Below, piece by piece: positions 61,978 through 64,000 of a stretch of 64,000 nt of DNA; the stretch's first letter is position 1, and the number at the start of each line of letters is the position of its first letter. The notes below the pieces were generated by a model. It worked only from the letters and a program-made list of their open reading frames with translations. It searched no databases and was not told the origin of the DNA. Source of the DNA: Syntrophobacteraceae bacterium (lineage in GTDB: Bacteria > Desulfobacterota > Syntrophobacteria > Syntrophobacterales > Syntrophobacteraceae); contig JARLHO010000061.1 of NCBI GenBank assembly GCA_031292215.1, positions 20,596 to 84,595 on the forward strand. Direction: 5' to 3'. Position numbers and translations under genes: made by a program.

Positions 61978-62366
61978 ACGAGAACCGTCTTCCCGACTAC
62001 CTCGAACACATGCGCCAGGCTGCCACGGATGCGTGCGGCTTCGTGGAGGGCTTGGAAAAAGACGAATTCTTTGAGGACAAACGCACCCAGCAAGCGGTCA
62101 TCATGAGTCTCATCATTATGGGCGAGGCAGCTACGAAGGTGAGGGACAGCTATGCCATGTTTGCTCAGGTCCACCCGGAATTACCGTGGCGCAGCTTACG
62201 CGGCATGCGAAACCGCATCGCCCGCGGCTACTTCGACATTAACCTTGATGCGGTGTGGGAGACAGTTCAAACGGCGCTGCCGGAATTGCTAAGGCAATTG
62301 CCCTCCGTGCGCCAGGATGCCGACAACGCAGGCCACAACGACTGCGTGAGAGACAAGCCATGCTGA
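61974..62366 (+). CDS. hepT: HepT-like HEPN toxin with altered active site
   Basis: 130 residues of the HEPN/DUF86 family ([31 protein letters not shown]). The RNase motif is R-x4-H-x-Y; here the His position (residue 84) is Arg: RNRIARGYF. The Arg79 and Tyr86 are retained. CGC instead of CAC explains the change. The protein may be catalytically dead, which would explain survival of the pair. Overlaps tnpR by seven bases. Confidence 0.8.
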   Translation: MNENRLPDYLEHMRQAATDACGFVEGLEKDEFFEDKRTQQAVIMSLIIMGEAATKVRDSYAMFAQVHPELPWRSLRGMRNRIARGYFDINLDAVWETVQTALPELLRQLPSVRQDADNAGHNDCVRDKPC

Positions 62367-62925
62367 TCGGCTATGCGCGCGTCTCTGTCTCTACACAGGA
62401 TCAGAACCTTGAATTTCAGCGGGAAGCCTTGACCAAAGCTGGATGCCGGAAGGTCTTTGAGGATAAGGTCGGCGGCGCTCGAGCCGACCGCCCGGGGGTT
62501 TGGCCAATGGGCTGGAAATGCTGCGCGATGGCGACACCCTCGGCGTCTGGAAGCTGGATCGCTTGGGCCGTAGCGTCAAGCAACTGGTCGATCTGGTCAG
62601 CGAACTGCACAAGCGAGGCGTCCAGTTCAAGAGCCTAACTGACCTCATCGACACTGGCGCCCCGTCAGGCAGGTTCTTCTTTCATGTCATGGCCAGCCTC
62701 GCCGAAATGGAACGTGAACTGATCGTCGAACGTACCCGCACTGGCCTGAAAGTAGCCCGTCAGCTTGGCGGCAAGGGCGGTCGCAAGCCCAAGATGACCG
62801 AGGGCAAGATCGAGTCGGCCAAGAAGCTGCTGGCTGGCGGTATTCCTCCGAAGGACGTGGCCAAGAACCCGGGGGTGTCCATTCCCACCCGGTACCGCTG
62901 GTTGCCTGCCTCTACGCACGCTTAA
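62360..62925 (+). pseudogene. tnpR: Tn3-type serine resolvase TnpR, frameshifted
   Basis: [20 protein letters not shown] starts the catalytic domain (Ser in YARVS), reaching [11 protein letters not shown]. The frame then shifts near 62494, and [40 protein letters not shown] and the HTH end (SIPTRYRWLPASTHA) continue in another frame. The stop lies inside the terminal repeat. Non-functional unless corrected. Confidence 0.85.
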
Positions 62926-62958
62926 CGTGCTAGTATTTCCGTTTCGTGAGCAGACCCC
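62921..62958 (-). repeat. 38-bp Tn3-family terminal inverted repeat
   Basis: Read on the minus strand it opens GGGGTCTG and ends ACGTTAAG, matching the ends of Tn3 repeats over its full 38-base length. Adjoining bases 62959-62963 (TGGAA) would be one copy of a 5-base target duplication. No partner repeat is seen on the left. Confidence 0.8.
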
Positions 62959-63363
62959 TGGAAGCTTTTGAGCGTTGCAAAAGATTTGTATGAGACCTAT
63001 CCGGCAACACCCATCACGATTTTAGGAGATGATGACCGGCATCTTCCAAAGCGTGAGCCACCGTTACCGAACGTAGGCCGTGAAAAGGCTGTCGAAGCCG
63101 CAAGAGAAGTCGGAGGGGATGCAATATTCCCCGTCTTCCCGGAGTCGGAAAACGGAGCCGAATTCATGGATTTTAACGACCCGGCCCGAAGCCGGGGCCT
63201 TGATACGGTCAAACATCAATTAGAGTTTGAATTGGGACTTGCTGCGGCTCGGGCGGAGAAATTGAAATACGAGCATGAACTCGCAAGAGAGGAGCACGAA
63301 CTGGATCGAGAATGGGGCGAACAGGAAGTGGACCTGGACGAGGGACCGGAGATCGACTTTTAG
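62959..63363 (+). pseudogene. 5'-truncated Toprim-domain primase fragment (TraC/plasmid type)
   Basis: The frame is open from the transposon end and reads DLYETYPATPITILGDDDRHL, then FPVFPESENGAEFMDFND. GDDD and DFND are the Toprim acidic motifs seen in plasmid primases and related proteins. The C-terminal tail is a charged helix (EHELAREEHELDREWGEQEV). The N-terminal part is missing, as expected if the Tn3 element inserted in the gene. Suggests a former plasmid or integrative element. Confidence 0.65.
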
Positions 63364-63589
63364 GTCAGGCATCCCTCTAGTTTACAGAAAAAACTACGGG
63401 AGGAATGAGACACTTTGTTGGGGTTACCGTAATGACGCCAGCCTGAAAATAAATCCTTCTCTCGTTTATTTGTGCGGGAGGAAAAAACTGGACAGATCCC
63501 GGCGAATTGTCTAGTTAGTCAGTGGAAGATTGGTTTAGAGCGGTTGTTCGTTAAAAAATAGCGCTTAAAATCGGAGAATTCATACAAAC

Positions 63590-63780
63590 ATGAGCATAAT
63601 TCATGTCAATCAGATCAAAAATCAAGTTCTCAAATTATTTACAAGCTTGATTGATATCTCTGATGTTGCCACTGCGACTCAGGAAATGATGGATAACTTC
63701 ATCTTAACAAGAAGCCTTGCTGCGTATGCTATCTATTATCTGGCTGGTGCTACACCACAAGATGCAATACTTCTGAAGGC
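63590..63780 (+). pseudogene. AIPR-type abortive-infection protein, N-terminal fragment
   Basis: MSIIHVNQIKNQVLKLFTSL and TRSLAAYAIYYLAGATPQDA resemble the start of AIPR-family proteins (defence against phage). The frame continues only into the next insertion element's edge near 63780, and the following residues look unrelated. The upstream gap 63364-63589 is empty. Family call is from memory of the pattern and only moderately sure. Confidence 0.45.
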
Positions 63781-63840
63781 CGTGTATTCCCGTGTATTCG
63801 TGCTGGACATCCCCGCCGGACTCTGGCATGTTATGTTGCC

Positions 63841-64000
63841 ATGAGTCCGAGACGATTCCGGCGACAGCACAAAATAGAGCAAGACAAGCTGCTCAGCGCC
63901 ACTGTGCGCAAGCATTTGAGCGCCGATGCCCTGATTGGGACCATCCGGAACTCTTTCGAGCAGGTGGGTGAAACTCGCAATGGGAAGCCTGAAATCCCCA
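63841..64000 (+). mobile_element. insertion-sequence transposase, 5' part (runs off window)
   Basis: MSPRRFRRQHKIEQDKLLSA followed by TVRKHLSADALIGTIRNSFEQVGETR is the N-terminus of an IS transposase that I recognise as a widespread type but cannot assign to a family with certainty. The gene continues past the window end. Its insertion would have interrupted the AIPR-like gene. Confidence 0.6.

Larger units (their letters stand above)
61215..62958. mobile_element. degraded Tn3-family transposon remnant
   Basis: Holds the 5' part of tnpA (minus strand), an MntA/HepT pair, a frameshifted tnpR and a 38-base terminal inverted repeat at the right end (62921-62958). The left end and most of tnpA are gone. 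It resembles Tn3 elements that carry toxin-antitoxin passengers near the res site. A res-like AT-rich segment may lie at 61600-61660. Confidence 0.8.

Overview
The window looks like the chromosome of an anaerobic, GC-rich Deltaproteobacterium (Desulfobacterota, of the sulfate-reducing or syntrophic kind). This is inferred from gene content and not from any marker search. The supporting genes are many oxygen-sensitive Fe-S enzymes, a desulfoferrodoxin/rubrerythrin/rubredoxin oxygen-defence set, a 4-hydroxybutyryl-CoA dehydratase-like radical enzyme, a phenylacetate-CoA ligase, a molybdopterin oxidoreductase, and a double-cubane-cluster (YjiM/YjiL-like) reductase cluster. DAP-type MurE, MraZ and the FtsZ tail fit a Gram-negative rod.

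Layout. 1-5 kb: a phenylacetate-CoA ligase cut by the window edge, an iron-sulfur flavoprotein divergent from an ArsR regulator with a striking operator array, a QueG-like Fe-S protein and a methyltransferase. 5-10.6 kb: a large hybrid sensor kinase divergent from HDOD and HD-GYP signalling proteins. 10.8-12.9 kb: recD2, then a tandem repeat block. 13.4-29.1 kb: the division and cell-wall (dcw) cluster mraZ-rsmH-ftsL-ftsI-murE-murF-murD-ftsW-murC-murB-ftsQ-ftsA-ftsZ. It lacks both membrane-step genes, mraY and murG. 29-36 kb: an accessory zone with a broken BrnT/BrnA toxin-antitoxin pair, a GlxA-type regulator, Fe-S and radical-SAM proteins. 35.9-38.1 kb: a TetR regulator with a palindromic operator ahead of the 4-hydroxybutyryl-CoA dehydratase-like gene.

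39-41.3 kb (minus strand) is an oxidative-stress block: rubrerythrin with a PerR-like box, a rhodanese-ferritin fusion, a frameshifted zinc-ribbon gene and desulfoferrodoxin. 41.4-44 kb encodes a molybdopterin enzyme with its ferredoxin subunit. 44-48.2 kb is dnaN-lepA-hemW. 48.6-54 kb holds glnS, rubredoxin, a split CBS/HPP pair, a DsrE-like protein and a metallo-beta-lactamase fold protein.

54.5-60.9 kb is the most interesting part, an apparent eight-gene operon. It has two different double-cubane-cluster proteins sharing one activating ATPase, a 45-residue protein built on four SCHAP-type pentapeptides (too short for most gene callers), a HAD phosphatase-like protein, a TIM-barrel isomerase-like protein, a CDP-alcohol phosphatidyltransferase and a nucleotidyltransferase. 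The small Cys-His peptide beside an [8Fe-9S]-type reductase system is my best candidate for something undescribed.

61-64 kb is a graveyard of mobile DNA: a Tn3-family remnant (truncated tnpA, an MntA/HepT toxin-antitoxin pair with a mutated HepT motif, a frameshifted tnpR and one intact 38-bp terminal repeat) inserted into a plasmid-type Toprim primase gene. It is followed by an apparent AIPR-type abortive-infection gene fragment cut by another insertion sequence that runs off the window.
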